A DNA stretch of 64,000 nucleotides from Tetranychus cinnabarinus (lineage: Eukaryota; Arthropoda; Arachnida; Trombidiformes; Tetranychidae): contig WHVY01000003.1 in the NCBI GenBank assembly GCA_022266195.1, positions 1,240,001 to 1,304,000 of the forward strand, in the 5' to 3' direction. The notes beneath the pieces were generated by a model, which was not told the origin of the DNA, searched no databases, and was given only the letters and a program-made list of their open reading frames with translations. Positions 1-10,040 of this stretch are shown piece after piece. Position 1 is the first letter of the stretch; every line of letters begins with the position of its first letter. The translations under genes and the position numbers were made by a program.

Positions 1-373
1 CTGAACTTTCTCTTTAATCTGGAGTTTTCTCTGGATCATGATTTATGTCATCAGTCTCTAATCCAAGTTACCATTAAAGTCACACAAGAATATTGACGGC
101 TTAGATAAAGATTCTCATTTAATTAAAATAAAGAACGCAGAGAAATTTCAGGAAAATACTTGAGAGCTCGAGAAACTTCTAGCATAAAGAGTGAGTGAGT
201 ATAAAACTGGTTGCTGCTTCACTCAGCTGGTAACAGTAAACAGTAAAGCAAACAGTAAAAACAAAACTTCAAACGCGCTTACAAACTTAATTTCAAACTT
301 TCTTACACCTGAAGTCCTCAAAAATCTGCAGCAGAAGGGTGAAAATCTAAAATCTAAAAGTCTAAATATTTAG
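1..373 (+). pseudogene. Orphan sHSP promoter and 5'UTR, no coding sequence
   Basis: This stretch matches the upstream region of the sHSP genes at 5250-5560, 11170-11440 and 49800-50000. It has the same distal sequence, heat shock elements, TATA box and 5'UTR start. A three-unit heat shock element of the form GAA-nn-TTC-nn-GAA lies at 142-154, GAAACTTC at 172-179 and TATAAAA at 200-206. Similarity stops at about 308, inside the 5'UTR, and no alpha-crystallin coding sequence follows. It is therefore a truncated duplicate. It may still drive a heat-inducible transcript, which is inference. The 60-codon open frame here is 5'UTR, not a protein. Confidence 0.75.
142..206 (+). promoter_or_regulatory. 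Heat shock elements and TATA box of orphan promoter
   Basis: Perfect three-unit heat shock element at 142-154 (GAAATTTCAGGAA), a second GAAnnTTC pair at 172-179 and TATAAAA at 200-206. The same order and spacing occur before the intact sHSP genes. Confidence 0.7.
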
Positions 374-996
374 CTATCAAAAACTTACAGAAATCGTACC
401 GATATTTGACATGGGCGAGTCGATAATTGTAAATGAGCCTCTTCCATCTTGAATTAACTTAAACAAAACAAGAAATTAAACTATGTCAATGAATTCAAAA
501 ATACAGTGGAGGTTTCGGTTAACAACTATGCTTTACTCACCTGAACAACAATTGAATCTCTAACTTATCTAAATTGTTGGAAAACTTTAGATTACAATTC
601 AATTATATTGACTACACAAAGCCGTTACTTAACACTACTCAACAATCACCCTAGAGGGCGACATTTATGCTGATTAAACCAAAGAGTAAGGTAACTTTAC
701 TCTTTGGATTAAACATTCGTTGAGAAATCAAATTTAAACCAACATTTCCCCTTTAACACACACAGGGCTAACATCGTTCTCTCTCTTTCTTTCCCTCTAA
801 TTTTTTATTCTCTTGAAGTGAATTTCAGCATTCCGAATACACTTTAATTAGTTGAATAGTAAGTTGAGAAAGCTCAACAATTTAGCTAGTCAGAATTTCT
901 ATTTAAAAAATACTGTGATAAAAAGTGAGAAATTTGAATTGGACTAAGTGTTGTGAAGTTACAAAATAGTTTGGTTACATTGAAATTTGAATTACG
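374..996. other. Intergenic region and probable 5' region of the 997-1698 gene
   Basis: No coding sequence is recognised. The sequence is AT-rich, with a CT-rich run near 779-800 (ctctctctttctttccctct). The last 200 bases presumably hold the promoter and 5'UTR of the gene that begins at 997; no convincing TATA box was found. Confidence 0.4.
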
Positions 997-1698
997 ATGG
1001 TACTCGAAACCCTATCGAATCTCAAGAGAGAATCTTCTCCGGAACCGAGCACTTCATGTGGTGGTGGTAAAAGAAGTAAAATAGCTCAAAGGAACGAAAA
1101 AGCGCCAGGATCATCAACTGAAGCTGTTCGTCTCATGTCTCTTTGGCAAAATTTGGATTCTTTCGAAGATTTCGAAAATTATCTTCATTCAAAGTGTGAT
1201 TTTGATAAAATAACTGATTTATTGCAAATCATTTATGTGATGGCTTTAGCTGTTAAAAATATGGATCCAACGTTAACTTCTCGTTCAATTGATGCTAAAC
1301 CCGTCAATAGAGGACTTCTCGAAGTTTTGAAAGTGAACAACCCTGTTAATGGTCGATCGAAAAAGTTTTACGTCAAAATCGTCGATGCATCTGGCGAGAT
1401 GCATACGCGCGAAGAGTTGGCCCAACTTCTGGATCAATATGTGGGGTTAAACCCTTCTAGGGTCCAAGAAGAGCACAAACCGAATATCTGTCGACGAATA
1501 CCGGGTAAATGTGACCATGCTCATGCCGCCGTGAAGGGTAAAAAGGATTTTATTTTGGCGCATCTTTATGATGTTTTGGGTTATAAAATCAAATGCCTCT
1601 ATTGTGATTCCCGCGGTTTTAACAATTTTGAAAAAACGAAAAGACATTTACTTAAGCACTGGGATGAGTATGGCTTCGACGAGATCGAAAAGCCATAA
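997..1698 (+). CDS. Unknown 233-aa single-exon protein with C-terminal CCHH-like motif
   Basis: I do not recognise this protein. It begins with a low-complexity Ser/Pro-rich and basic segment (residues about 9-35, including a KRSK cluster that could be a nuclear localisation signal). A mostly helical middle part follows. Near the C-terminus (about 201-222) is a pair C-x2-C with a later H-x3-H (CLYC ... RHLLKH), spaced like a single atypical C2H2 zinc finger. The frame is uninterrupted for 702 bases and two AATAAA signals follow at 1828-1833 and 1836-1841, supporting a real transcription unit. A nucleic-acid-binding role is only inferred. A domesticated transposon or chromatin protein is possible. 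Confidence 0.6.
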   Translation: MVLETLSNLKRESSPEPSTSCGGGKRSKIAQRNEKAPGSSTEAVRLMSLWQNLDSFEDFENYLHSKCDFDKITDLLQIIYVMALAVKNMDPTLTSRSIDAKPVNRGLLEVLKVNNPVNGRSKKFYVKIVDASGEMHTREELAQLLDQYVGLNPSRVQEEHKPNICRRIPGKCDHAHAAVKGKKDFILAHLYDVLGYKIKCLYCDSRGFNNFEKTKRHLLKHWDEYGFDEIEKP

Positions 1699-1827
1699 AA
1701 AGGAAAAGGAAATGGAAACGGAAAACACCGGTATCACGTGAATTCGTTTCGGATGATTCAACTGCATCTTCAGCTTTTTATTATTATTATTATTACATGA
1801 CATTTTATCACATTTTAAACATGTTAA

Positions 1828-1841
1828 AATAAAAAAATAAA
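1828..1841 (+). terminator. Polyadenylation signals after the 997-1698 gene
   Basis: Two AATAAA hexamers (1828-1833 and 1836-1841) about 130 bases after the stop codon. Confidence 0.5.
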
Positions 1842-2193
1842 CATTTGACTTTTAATTCGTCATACAGAGACTTAATTACAATAAAATTTGTCCAATATAG
1901 CGGCTTTGTGCAGTAAATAGTAATTATCACTAAACAATGTTGTTTCTTTCATGATTTTGAAGATTGAAATATGTATAGATTATGTAATTGCAATTATTAA
2001 TATTAAAATTATGTACGGATTGCAGTATAGATATGTGTGTAGTCGCGCAGACATTTGTAGCGGCCTAGATGTCTACCAACTAACACAGCATATTAGTAAA
2101 TTAGTGGTAATCTCTTCTGACTTGGCTGGCTAATTGTTTTAGCTAATTAATTTACTATTTTGTTAATAAATTCGTTCCTGAACACACCGAACC

Positions 2194-2643
2194 ATGCCGA
2201 TCTCACAGTTAAGTGCTGAACAAATGGATTTCTTGAGAAAATTTACGGAAAAACTGGTAATTGCTACTGATAATGATTATCTATTCATCGACACATCAAG
2301 ACCGTCAACAAGTGGTAATCGAGGAGCATACAGAAAAGCAACTTTTCTTGCGTTACAGCGAGATCAAAACGCTAAAAGTCAAGCTGAAAGAGACGATTTG
2401 AGGAAGAAGGCAGCAGAAGAAAGAGCAAAATTTAAAATAAAAAGAGAAGAACAAGATGCCTTTGTTCAAGACAATTGGGTTGCTGAAGGTAGGACCTTAG
2501 CTGATGGTTTGAATCTGCGACCACCTTCACCATTCAGATCCGACAGGTCTCCGCCGAGTCCTTTCCGATTTGAAAACAGATCAGTTTTCGTTGATAGAGC
2601 AAGAATGCCATTCAATACAATGCCATTTTTTATGAAGATGTAA
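2194..2643 (+). CDS. Unknown charged protein whose C-terminus derives from a P450 fragment
   Basis: A 149-codon frame with a good start context (accATGC). Residues about 50-95 are highly charged (Lys/Glu/Arg/Asp, probably coiled coil) and residues about 108-121 are Pro/Ser/Arg-rich (repeated SPFR). From about residue 122 the sequence follows the P450 segment FENRPDFADRARMPF of the intact P450s with few changes, then ends at a stop where the P450 homology loses frame. The body has no family I recognise. The simplest reading is that a P450 pseudogene landed downstream of, or fused with, an unknown gene, giving a chimeric C-terminus. Whether the protein is made is unknown. Confidence 0.45.
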   Translation: MPISQLSAEQMDFLRKFTEKLVIATDNDYLFIDTSRPSTSGNRGAYRKATFLALQRDQNAKSQAERDDLRKKAAEERAKFKIKREEQDAFVQDNWVAEGRTLADGLNLRPPSPFRSDRSPPSPFRFENRSVFVDRARMPFNTMPFFMKM

Positions 2644-2866
2644 AGTAGTCAAAACAACGTATCTTATACCTTCCAGTCCTGGTAAAAGGAACTGCCCCGG
2701 TGAAGGTTTAGCCAATGTTGAGATATTTTTATATTTAGTTTGTATGGTACAAAGATATCGTATCAAAGTCGAACCAGGAACTGAATTATCTTTTGAAGCA
2801 GTTTTCGGGATTTCAAGACGTCCAGCTAATCTTCCGCTTTTTATTTTCGAGAAAATATCTCATTGA
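2560..2866 (+). pseudogene. Cytochrome P450 C-terminal remnant
   Basis: Translation shows P450 pieces matching the intact genes at 7429-8940 and 42334-43839. First comes the segment ending DRARMPF (in the frame of the chimeric ORF). After a deletion of the K-helix and meander region comes the haem-binding loop PGKRNCPGEGLANVE with the complete C-terminus, ending at TGA 2864-2866. About 80 residues including the ExxR motif are missing and the frame changes. The 3' flank (2864-2990) matches the 3' flank of the other P450 pseudogene (about 51590-51730, opposite strand), so the two share an origin. Confidence 0.85.
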
Positions 2867-4300
2867 GATCTAATATGGTCAAGATTAGTAGCTCATATGC
2901 TTGGTATTGTTAAGTGATATGGCAAGTGGACTCAAATGATCAACCGTTGCATTTTTCTGAATCTTTTCATTATTCTCATTATTTTCATTAAAGTTATCTC
3001 AATAATGTATTCATGCAATGAAGCTCTTAGATCTATTTCATTAATGAAATGAATTACCCAAACTTATTGCTTATTTTCGGGACAATCTGACCAATTGATC
3101 CAAGTCTTGTGGCGCAAGCAAACTAGATAGAGCGTAAGGCCAACTTTAACACGTACAATTGCTTGCCTCTTTGCGTTTGACACAATAAATTTCACTCAAG
3201 CAATGTCTGCTTATCTAATACAGCTCATGAATTATGTTTGATTTTCAAATCAATTACTAGCTCAGTGGTTAAAGAGTTGATCAAGTTTGATGGACAATTT
3301 GCGAGGATCGAGTCAAGGTGGGGTAATCTTTATGTTACTAGAAATTTAGACGGGCGTGTAGCGCGCATACATTTATAAACCCATAACTGGCATCAAATCT
3401 GGTAATTAAGTTTTACGCTCGGGCTTACAGCATCCTTACTTGGACAAATTGAGTATTAACTGATAATCAGACAGTTATTAGGTATAAATTATCGACCATC
3501 GCAAGCAGGGTCGAGTTTCAGCTCATTCAAAGATTTGGTCCTGAATATTATTCTTTAATTTCAATCTTCTAATGTACTTTTAGTATTTGGTTGTCAAAAG
3601 AGTGTTAACCCTTAAAGCTTAATGATTTCAAAAGATTTATAAAATGATATCTTCATGTTATTTTTTTCGTGATTCTCTAAACTAAATGATACAAAGATTA
3701 TTTGAAATGTAAAAAACATTATAAAACTTTTTTTGGTTCAAAACCGTTGACCTGTTTAGTGTCGGCTTGTTGAACTAACCAATTCGTTACTAAAATTGTG
3801 TGTAAATGTACCTTGAAACATGCTTTGAATGAAGCTCTTTATTTTCTTAATAAAACGAGCGAATAACTGATCGCTATAAGCATTGAAAATGTAATGATTA
3901 ATAACACAAATATTTTCAGCTAATATTGATAACTTATGAGTCAAGGCATTCGAACTATACAAAATACTTTTTCACCCAAATCTGGTTCCATCGATTATAA
4001 GTACTTGAATTTTGTGCACGATAACTTAAAAACCTAACGTCACATGAAATCAACATCTCTCTCTGTTTCACTTCTCTATTCAAGACCCAGAGCGAATATT
4101 TGATTCACTCGCTGAGATTATCTGATACGTTTCCTGTCATTTTGAACGCTTTGAAATAACGACAAATATACTCGTTACCCTCTTATTACTACATGTATGT
4201 TACTGCGTAATATATCATAATACGAAAACTACGCCAAAGTGGGCAAGAAAGTATAAGTTGATGAAAAAGAACAAACATTTTTTACACATAAATAAATAAT
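2867..4300. other. Intergenic, relic sequence, no gene
   Basis: AT-rich sequence without a credible coding frame. The first ~120 bases are the shared 3' flank of the P450 remnant. A tRNA-like relic lies at 3250-3325 (separate entry). The rest shows nothing I can name. Confidence 0.5.
3250..3325 (+). repeat. tRNA-like sequence, probable SINE head or tRNA relic
   Basis: A match to the RNA polymerase III A box, TAGCTCAGTGG, is at 3258-3268. A degenerate B box, GGATCGAGTCA, is at 3305-3315 (consensus GGTTCGANTCC). The A-to-B distance is right for a tRNA, but I cannot fold a proper acceptor stem or anticodon arm. A tRNA-derived SINE remnant is more likely than a working tRNA. Confidence 0.4.
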
Positions 4301-4301
4301 T

Positions 4302-4331
4302 TTATTGTAATTGTGATCATAATTACAATAA
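4302..4331 (-). terminator. Palindromic poly(A) region of sHSP gene 1
   Basis: A 30-base near-perfect palindrome centred on TGATCA whose arm contains the minus-strand AATAAA (4301-4306 region). The same palindrome lies at the 3' end of two other sHSP copies. Confidence 0.5.
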
Positions 4332-4471
4332 GATGCGCAAAGTGAGATCTTTACAATATGGCAGAGTATCACATAAAAGTTTGCATAATTTACAACAATT
4401 TTAAAAACCTAAATTTAAAGATTGGACCAGAATTAAATTTTGATTCCATATCTTTGGCTTAATTTTTTTGT

Positions 4472-5014
4472 TTATTTGGTTTCCATCTTTTCAGTTTGAG
4501 CTTTATCACCACTTTCAACTGGTTGATGGACTTGGTTGGTCAAAGTGATTGGAATCTTCTTTTCCCCTGTAACAGCATTGACAACCTTCTTTGGAGCTTT
4601 GATTGAAAGTACTCCATCAACTCCTAAATTGGACTGAAGTTTCTCGAATTCCACATTCTCTGGAAGAACATATCGCCTTTTAAATGATCGAGAAATGTAA
4701 CCATGTTCATCAGATCTTTCTTCGTGTTTAGCTTCGACAATCAGATTATTGTCAGACAATTTAACGTTTATCTCTTCTGGTTTGAAGTGGGCACAATCAA
4801 CATTAACCTCGAATTTATCCTCGGAATCCTTGATTGTTGCCATTTCTTGATTAAGATGCTTAGACAATTGATCCAATTGACGAAGAGCACGATTCATTTG
4901 ACCCCATGATCGTCTAGGGTAATCCATAACTGGTTCACGATAAGCGATGATTGGATAGATATCATCGAATGGATCTCGGAACATTGTGTCAATGAGTCGT
5001 GGAACAAGAGACAT
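4472..5014 (-). CDS. Small heat shock protein (alpha-crystallin/Hsp20 family)
   Basis: A 180-residue ATP-independent chaperone that holds unfolding proteins in large oligomers, mainly in the cytosol. The N-terminal arm (1-62) carries the family motif RRSWGQMNRAL. The alpha-crystallin domain spans about 63-147, with FEVNVDCAHFKPEEINVK, the conserved HEERSDEHGYISRSFKRRY strands and GVLSIKAP. The C-terminal IPI motif is at 154-156. The start is the ATG at 5014 (MSLVPRL); the longer reading from 5044 begins with GTG in the 5'UTR. It is divergent from the copy at 5625, with about 610 bases between the starts. The palindromic poly(A) region follows at 4302-4331. Confidence 0.95.
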   Translation of the reverse strand: MSLVPRLIDTMFRDPFDDIYPIIAYREPVMDYPRRSWGQMNRALRQLDQLSKHLNQEMATIKDSEDKFEVNVDCAHFKPEEINVKLSDNNLIVEAKHEERSDEHGYISRSFKRRYVLPENVEFEKLQSNLGVDGVLSIKAPKKVVNAVTGEKKIPITLTNQVHQPVESGDKAQTEKMETK

Positions 5015-5194
5015 TTTCAATGGACTTTGATTGTTGTTGAACACAAAATATAGATTAGAAGCACGAGATTAGGAACACAGGAAAAGTTAGAAAGTTTTTA
5101 AATTAAGTTTGTTAAATTAAGCGCGTTTTAAGTTTTTGTTTTAACTGTTTGCTTTACTGTTTACTCTTACCAGCTGAGTGAAGCAGCAACCAGT

Positions 5195-5233
5195 TTTATA
5201 CTCACTCACTCACATTACTGGAAGTCTCTAGAA
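5195..5233 (-). promoter_or_regulatory. Heat-shock promoter of sHSP gene 1
   Basis: Minus-strand TATAAAA (TTTTATA at 5195-5201). Upstream is a heat shock element with one mismatch, readable on the plus strand as GAAGTCTCTAGAA (5221-5233). The middle unit CTC replaces TTC, so this element is weaker than in the other copies. Confidence 0.6.
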
Positions 5234-5419
5234 ATGTCAAATACATTCCTGAACTTTCTCTTCAATCTGGAGTTTTCTCTGGATCATAATATATGTCATA
5301 AGTCACTAATTCGATTTACAATAACGGGCACACTATATTATGGTCGGGTTAGCTAAAGGTTGTGATCTAATTCAAACAAAAAACGCAATGAAACTGCAAG
5401 AGAATACTTGAGAGATCGA

Positions 5420-5454
5420 GAAACTTCCAGCATAAAGAGTGAGTGAGTATAAAA
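5420..5454 (+). promoter_or_regulatory. Heat-shock promoter of sHSP copy 2
   Basis: GAAACTTC at 5420-5427 and TATAAAA at 5448-5454, followed by the family 5'UTR. The distal three-unit element found in other copies is degraded here (about 5390-5405). Confidence 0.65.
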
Positions 5455-5624
5455 CTGGTTGTTGCTTCACTCAGCTGGTAACAGTAAACAGTAAAGCAAA
5501 CAGTAAAAACAAAACTTCAAACGCGCTTACAAACTTAATTTAAAACTTTCTTACTTTTCCTGTGTTCCTAATCTTGTGCTTTCAATCTATATTTTGTGTT
5601 CAACAACAATCAAAGTCTATTAAA

Positions 5625-6167
5625 ATGTCTCTTGTTCCACGACTCATTGACACAATGTTCCGAGATCCATTCGATGATATCTATCCAATCATCGCTTATC
5701 GTGAACCAGTTATGGATTACCCTAGACGATCATGGGGTCAAATGAATCGTGCTCTTCGTCAATTGGATCAATTGTCTAAGCATCTTAATCAAGAAATGGC
5801 AACAATCAAGGATTCCGAGGATAAATTCGAGGTTAATGTTGATTGTGCCCACTTCAAACCAGAAGAGATAAACGTTAAATTGTCTGACAATAATCTGGTT
5901 GTCGAAGCAAAACACGAAGAAAGATCTGATGAACATGGTTACATTTCTCGATCATTTAAGAGGTGATATGTTCTTCCAGAGAATGTGGAATTCGATAAAC
6001 TTCAGTCAAATTTAGGAGTTGATGGTGTACTTTCAATCAAGGCTCCAAAGCAGGTTGTCAATGCTGTTACAGGGGAAAAGAAGATTCCAATCACTTTGAC
6101 CAACCAAGTCCATCAACCAGTTGAAAGTGGTGATAAAACTCAAACTGAAAAGATGGAAACCAAATAA
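5625..6167 (+). pseudogene. sHSP gene copy broken by one nonsense codon (R114*)
   Basis: The reading frame has the same start and the same 181-codon length as its intact neighbours, but codon 114 (5964-5966) is TGA. The other copies have CGA here (or AGA in the gene at 13482), so this looks like a CpG transition. The stop falls in the FKRRY strand of the alpha-crystallin domain. The truncated product of 113 residues would lack the rest of the domain and the IPI motif. The remainder to 6167 stays open with only small changes, so the mutation is recent, or stops are read through (less likely). Promoter, 5'UTR and poly(A) palindrome are intact. Confidence 0.88.
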
Positions 6168-6326
6168 ACGAACTCAGCCAAAGATATGGAATCATTAATT
6201 AAATTCTGGTCCAATCTCTAAATTTAGGTTTTTATAATTGTTGTAAACTATGCGAATTCATATGTGATACTCTGCCATATGTAAAGTATGTAAGTATGTG
6301 TATGTAAAGATCTCACTTTACTTATC

Positions 6327-6357
6327 TTATTGTAATTGTGGTCATAATTACAATAAA
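6327..6357 (+). terminator. Palindromic poly(A) region of sHSP copy 2
   Basis: The same palindrome as at 4302-4331, with the centre changed to TGGTCA. AATAAA is at 6352-6357. Confidence 0.5.
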
Positions 6358-7428
6358 ATTATTTATTTACATTAAAAAATTTGTGTTCTTTTTTTGTTCA
6401 TTATTCTTTCTTATCGCATTATCATAGTTTCCCTGTCATGATATACCACACAGTATTGGATAAAGGCAATATTCCCCGTTATCTCAAAGCGCTCAAAATG
6501 ACAGGAAAGGTCTCAGAGCATTGTAACAAGCGACTTAAATATGTCAGTCAATAAAAATTTTACCTTTATTAGAGCTACCTGAGTCTTTAAGGGAGAAATA
6601 CTGATCTGATTTGCATAAAACTTTCTGATAAGTATGATTGAGGCTTTTTTGTGCAACTCTCTGAGTTACAACTTGAGGAAATTTATCTGTGAAACTGAAG
6701 AATGTCATAAAAACTTCAATGGGCCACAGAATGATGAAGAAATGATTAAGTTTTGTAATTTCATTAAATTTATCTTTGCACCACATTCGAACAGTTGAAT
6801 TTGCCATTTCAAATCGTTTAAATAACAATGCATTTTATAATAAAAATTACTATTAGTAACTCCTGATCAATCGGATATCAAATCCTGAGTGCAAATTGAA
6901 AATAAGCAGTGTGATTGTACATAATGAATGTAATGGTAAAAATACAAAATGGAGATTAATGGAAAAAGTTTTGTGCTAATAAGAATGTAACAAGATTTTG
7001 TATTATCTGTAGCTTTTAAGAAAGGTTCAGCTAATAAGTTGATTCAATGTTTCTAGATAAGTGAGGGGTTGGTGAGAAACGATAACAGTCTTTCATGATG
7101 AGCAAATTTTGAATAGCATTGCAATGCATTGAATAGTGAACCTTTAATTTAAAAGATTAACTGAATGATTGGCTTTGATTGAATAAGCTCATTTTATTTT
7201 GTGCGATGAAATATTAGAGTTATGAATACATACAGATGGAATAGTCAGATTAGCTATTTAACAAATACATGAGGTAAAAGCAGGCAAAATTTACCGAAGC
7301 AAAACAAATTGATTTTAGATCTTGATATATTCAATATTTAGAAGACGAGGAAAAATACCAGATAATCAGTTGCATCAATATCATTTGCGAATGAGTACTT
7401 AGAAGTACTTTATAACCAATTTTTAGTC
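6358..7428. other. Duplicated flank between sHSP copy 2 and the P450
   Basis: 6380-6540 is shared with the 3' flank of the sHSP gene at 50062 (50790-50960). 6790-7160 is shared with 38400-38570 and 41050-41830, which lie beside the other P450. A 94-codon minus frame (6544-6828) is partly similar to the duplicate and may be a relic of an unknown gene, but the duplicate does not keep it open. No gene is supported. Confidence 0.5.
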
Positions 7429-8940
7429 TTATTGGGCTATTCTTTCAAAAATGAAAAGTGGAAGATTAGCTGGACGTCTTGAAATTCCGAAAACTGCTTC
7501 AAAAGATAATTCAGTTCCTGGTTCGACTTTGATACGATATCTTTGTACCATACAAACTAAATATAAAAATAATTCCACGTAAGCTAAACCTTCACCTGGA
7601 CAGTTCCTTTTACCAGCACTGAAAGGTATAAGATAAGGTGGTTTCACTGCTTTAGAACCATCTTCAGTAAGGTAACGAGTTGGATCAAATTTATCTGGAT
7701 TAGGCCATAAATTAGGATCATGATTAACTGACCAGAAATTGAACATCACCAACGTATCTTTAGGTATGAAGTGATTACCAATTTTGGTATCTTCAGATGC
7801 TCTTCTGAGTAAATTATTTGCAATGATTGATTCAATTCGCTGTACTTCATGAATAAATGCCATTGTAAATGGCATTCTTGCTCTATCAGCAAAATCTGGT
7901 CTGTTTTCAAATCCAATAACATCAGCTATTTCTGAACGTATTTTGTCTTGATATTCTGGATATTTTACAAGGTATAATATTGCCCATTCCATTGTACTGT
8001 GTACAGTCTCTGAACCAGCCCCGAAAAATGCACCTGCATTTCGCTTCGCTGTATCAAGGGTGAAAGTATCTTCAGGAATGTTCTGTTTCTCTCTTCTTTT
8101 TCTCTCCTCCAGGTAACCATCGATGTAATCGACGACTTCATGATTTTCATTGTAATTTTCTCGGTGTCTGTCAACTTCATCTTGAATGAATTTCTCGATA
8201 GCTTGGGCATTTTTTTGTATGAATTGTACATCAAACTTACCAAGCAAGAAAAATACTTTAGTTAACCACGGAAGAAATGCTAAGACTCCAGCAAATTTGA
8301 ACAAACTAGTGAAACCCATTTGAGCTTGGTCCATTTCGATTTTAGCAGGATCATTGTAATCATATTTATGACCAAATAACAATATGGAAATATTATTAGA
8401 AATCGATGGATAAATTTTTTCACTAAAATTAACAGGTTCACCGCCAGTATCTAAAGTTGCTAGAAACTGGTCAATCTCTTCTTTGATCAGAGTTTCAATT
8501 TTACTCTTTCCCAAACCAACATTACGTAAAATGTGTAACGATAAACGTTTGTGTTGACGCCAAGGTTCCCCTGACATTTCAGAAAATCCTCGGTTATCGC
8601 CACCACCAGGAATGAGTGTTTCATATGGTCGAGCAAGTAGGGCATCATTGGAAGTAGCATCTTTCAGATGAGGCCAATCACAAACCAAGACCACATCGAA
8701 ATCACCCAATTTTAAACAATAAACTGGTCCATACTTTTTTGACAATTGGTCAAACTGAAGGTAAACATGGTCTTTGAGAAAGGGCAAATAACCAACAATG
8801 GGAAGACCCCAAGGACCAGGCGGTAATGAACGAATCCTTTTTATTGTGTAAAACAAATACTTTACCAGCCAGAAGAGGACAACTCCGATTAATACGTTTA
8901 GTAGAGGTTGAGGCAATTGAAAACTAAACAGCGAAAACAT
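7429..8940 (-). CDS. Cytochrome P450, CYP2 clan, intronless (copy 1)
   Basis: A 503-residue microsomal haem-thiolate monooxygenase, complete by length. It has an N-terminal membrane anchor (about 10-31), a proline hinge LPPGPWGLPIVG (about 40-51), an I-helix oxygen-binding motif GAGSET (307-312), a K-helix ExxR as E365-VQ-R368, a FDPTRY meander and a haem loop PFSAGKRNCPGE with Cys447 as ligand. Family traits place it in the CYP2 clan. Mites have large CYP2-clan families such as CYP392, several linked to plant-compound and acaricide metabolism, and that subfamily is my guess. No intron is present. A TATA-like box lies at 9083-9090. It is paralogous to 42334-43839 in a shared duplicated segment. 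Confidence 0.95.
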   Translation of the reverse strand: MFSLFSFQLPQPLLNVLIGVVLFWLVKYLFYTIKRIRSLPPGPWGLPIVGYLPFLKDHVYLQFDQLSKKYGPVYCLKLGDFDVVLVCDWPHLKDATSNDALLARPYETLIPGGGDNRGFSEMSGEPWRQHKRLSLHILRNVGLGKSKIETLIKEEIDQFLATLDTGGEPVNFSEKIYPSISNNISILLFGHKYDYNDPAKIEMDQAQMGFTSLFKFAGVLAFLPWLTKVFFLLGKFDVQFIQKNAQAIEKFIQDEVDRHRENYNENHEVVDYIDGYLEERKRREKQNIPEDTFTLDTAKRNAGAFFGAGSETVHSTMEWAILYLVKYPEYQDKIRSEIADVIGFENRPDFADRARMPFTMAFIHEVQRIESIIANNLLRRASEDTKIGNHFIPKDTLVMFNFWSVNHDPNLWPNPDKFDPTRYLTEDGSKAVKPPYLIPFSAGKRNCPGEGLAYVELFLYLVCMVQRYRIKVEPGTELSFEAVFGISRRPANLPLFIFERIAQ

Positions 8941-9082
8941 AACTTATTAATAATTGTGAAAACTGAAAGCTATTGATTATAATTAAGCTTACGACAAATT
9001 AAACTGCTTTTTAGACTGAGCTTCTAATAACAGATGAAAAGTAAGTAAACATTGCAATGAAACGAGAGACTAAAGTGAATGG

Positions 9083-9090
9083 TTTATATA
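9083..9090 (-). promoter_or_regulatory. TATA box of P450 copy 1
   Basis: TATATAAA on the minus strand, about 145 bases before the start codon. It is conserved at 43999-44006 before the second P450. Confidence 0.5.
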
Positions 9091-10040
9091 TGAAAACAAG
9101 TCAATTTATCTATTAATAGTAATCTAATATATTACAGTGCTCAAAGTAACTATCATCTCATCTCATTCACTCAAGCCCATGTACTCGATCTTGTAAAGAT
9201 AAATAGGTGTTTCTCTTAGCTTCAATCAGCCCCTAATGCACTAGTATTATCTATCTGGTATCCCCTAAAATAGTCAGATAATGAAAGTAAAATTCTGATT
9301 TCATCATGTTATTCAACCATCTACAACATAATCTCAATATTATCGGAGGCACGATTGTTTATAACATAGCAATGCTTAGGTGCATTCATTTGTTAATCAA
9401 TATCTGGACTTCAACCCAATCTGTTGACTGAAGATAATAGACTAAAGTAGAGTCTCGTGCTATTATTAATTGGATATCATATTGGATATTTGGATAATTG
9501 GATATATTCTGAAAAATTATGATATATTTGGACATGAAAATCGATAAATTTTGATCAAATCAAATTATTCATCTTCAGCTTCAATACAACGCTCTATTTT
9601 GGTACCAATTTTGGACCAGTCACAGGATTTTGGGTAACTAATCTTGAAGAACGTCAATGAAATCCGTTGCTCGAGCAAGTGGTCTTTCCTTTCAATGAAA
9701 GTTTCAAATTTTTAGATGATTAGCGATCCATAGGTGTGAGACTGAATGGATTCAAGGATTCAGTTAATCATTATTCATTCATTATTTGATATCCTTTATG
9801 AACCCCCCAATTTTGAAATGTTAGACCAATATTGACAATAAACTCTAGTAAATTAGATGTTGACTCTTACTCAATGTATTGAACCAAGAATCTTGGCCCA
9901 CGATTAGATTTAATCATATTTCAAACAATTAGGTGAATAACAGCTTTAGTTTAACCCATAATCATTACCTTACGTACCAAAGCACAACATGATTATGGAA
10001 TACAAATACCATTAAGTATTAACTGCATATATTTAAATTA

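Noticed and set aside
1951..2133. 60-codon frame between the 997 and 2194 genes
   Set aside because: No start context, no similarity, AT-rich; chance ORF.
6544..6828. 94-codon minus frame
   Set aside because: Partly similar to duplicated DNA at 38400-38500, but the frame is not maintained there; no recognisable domain.
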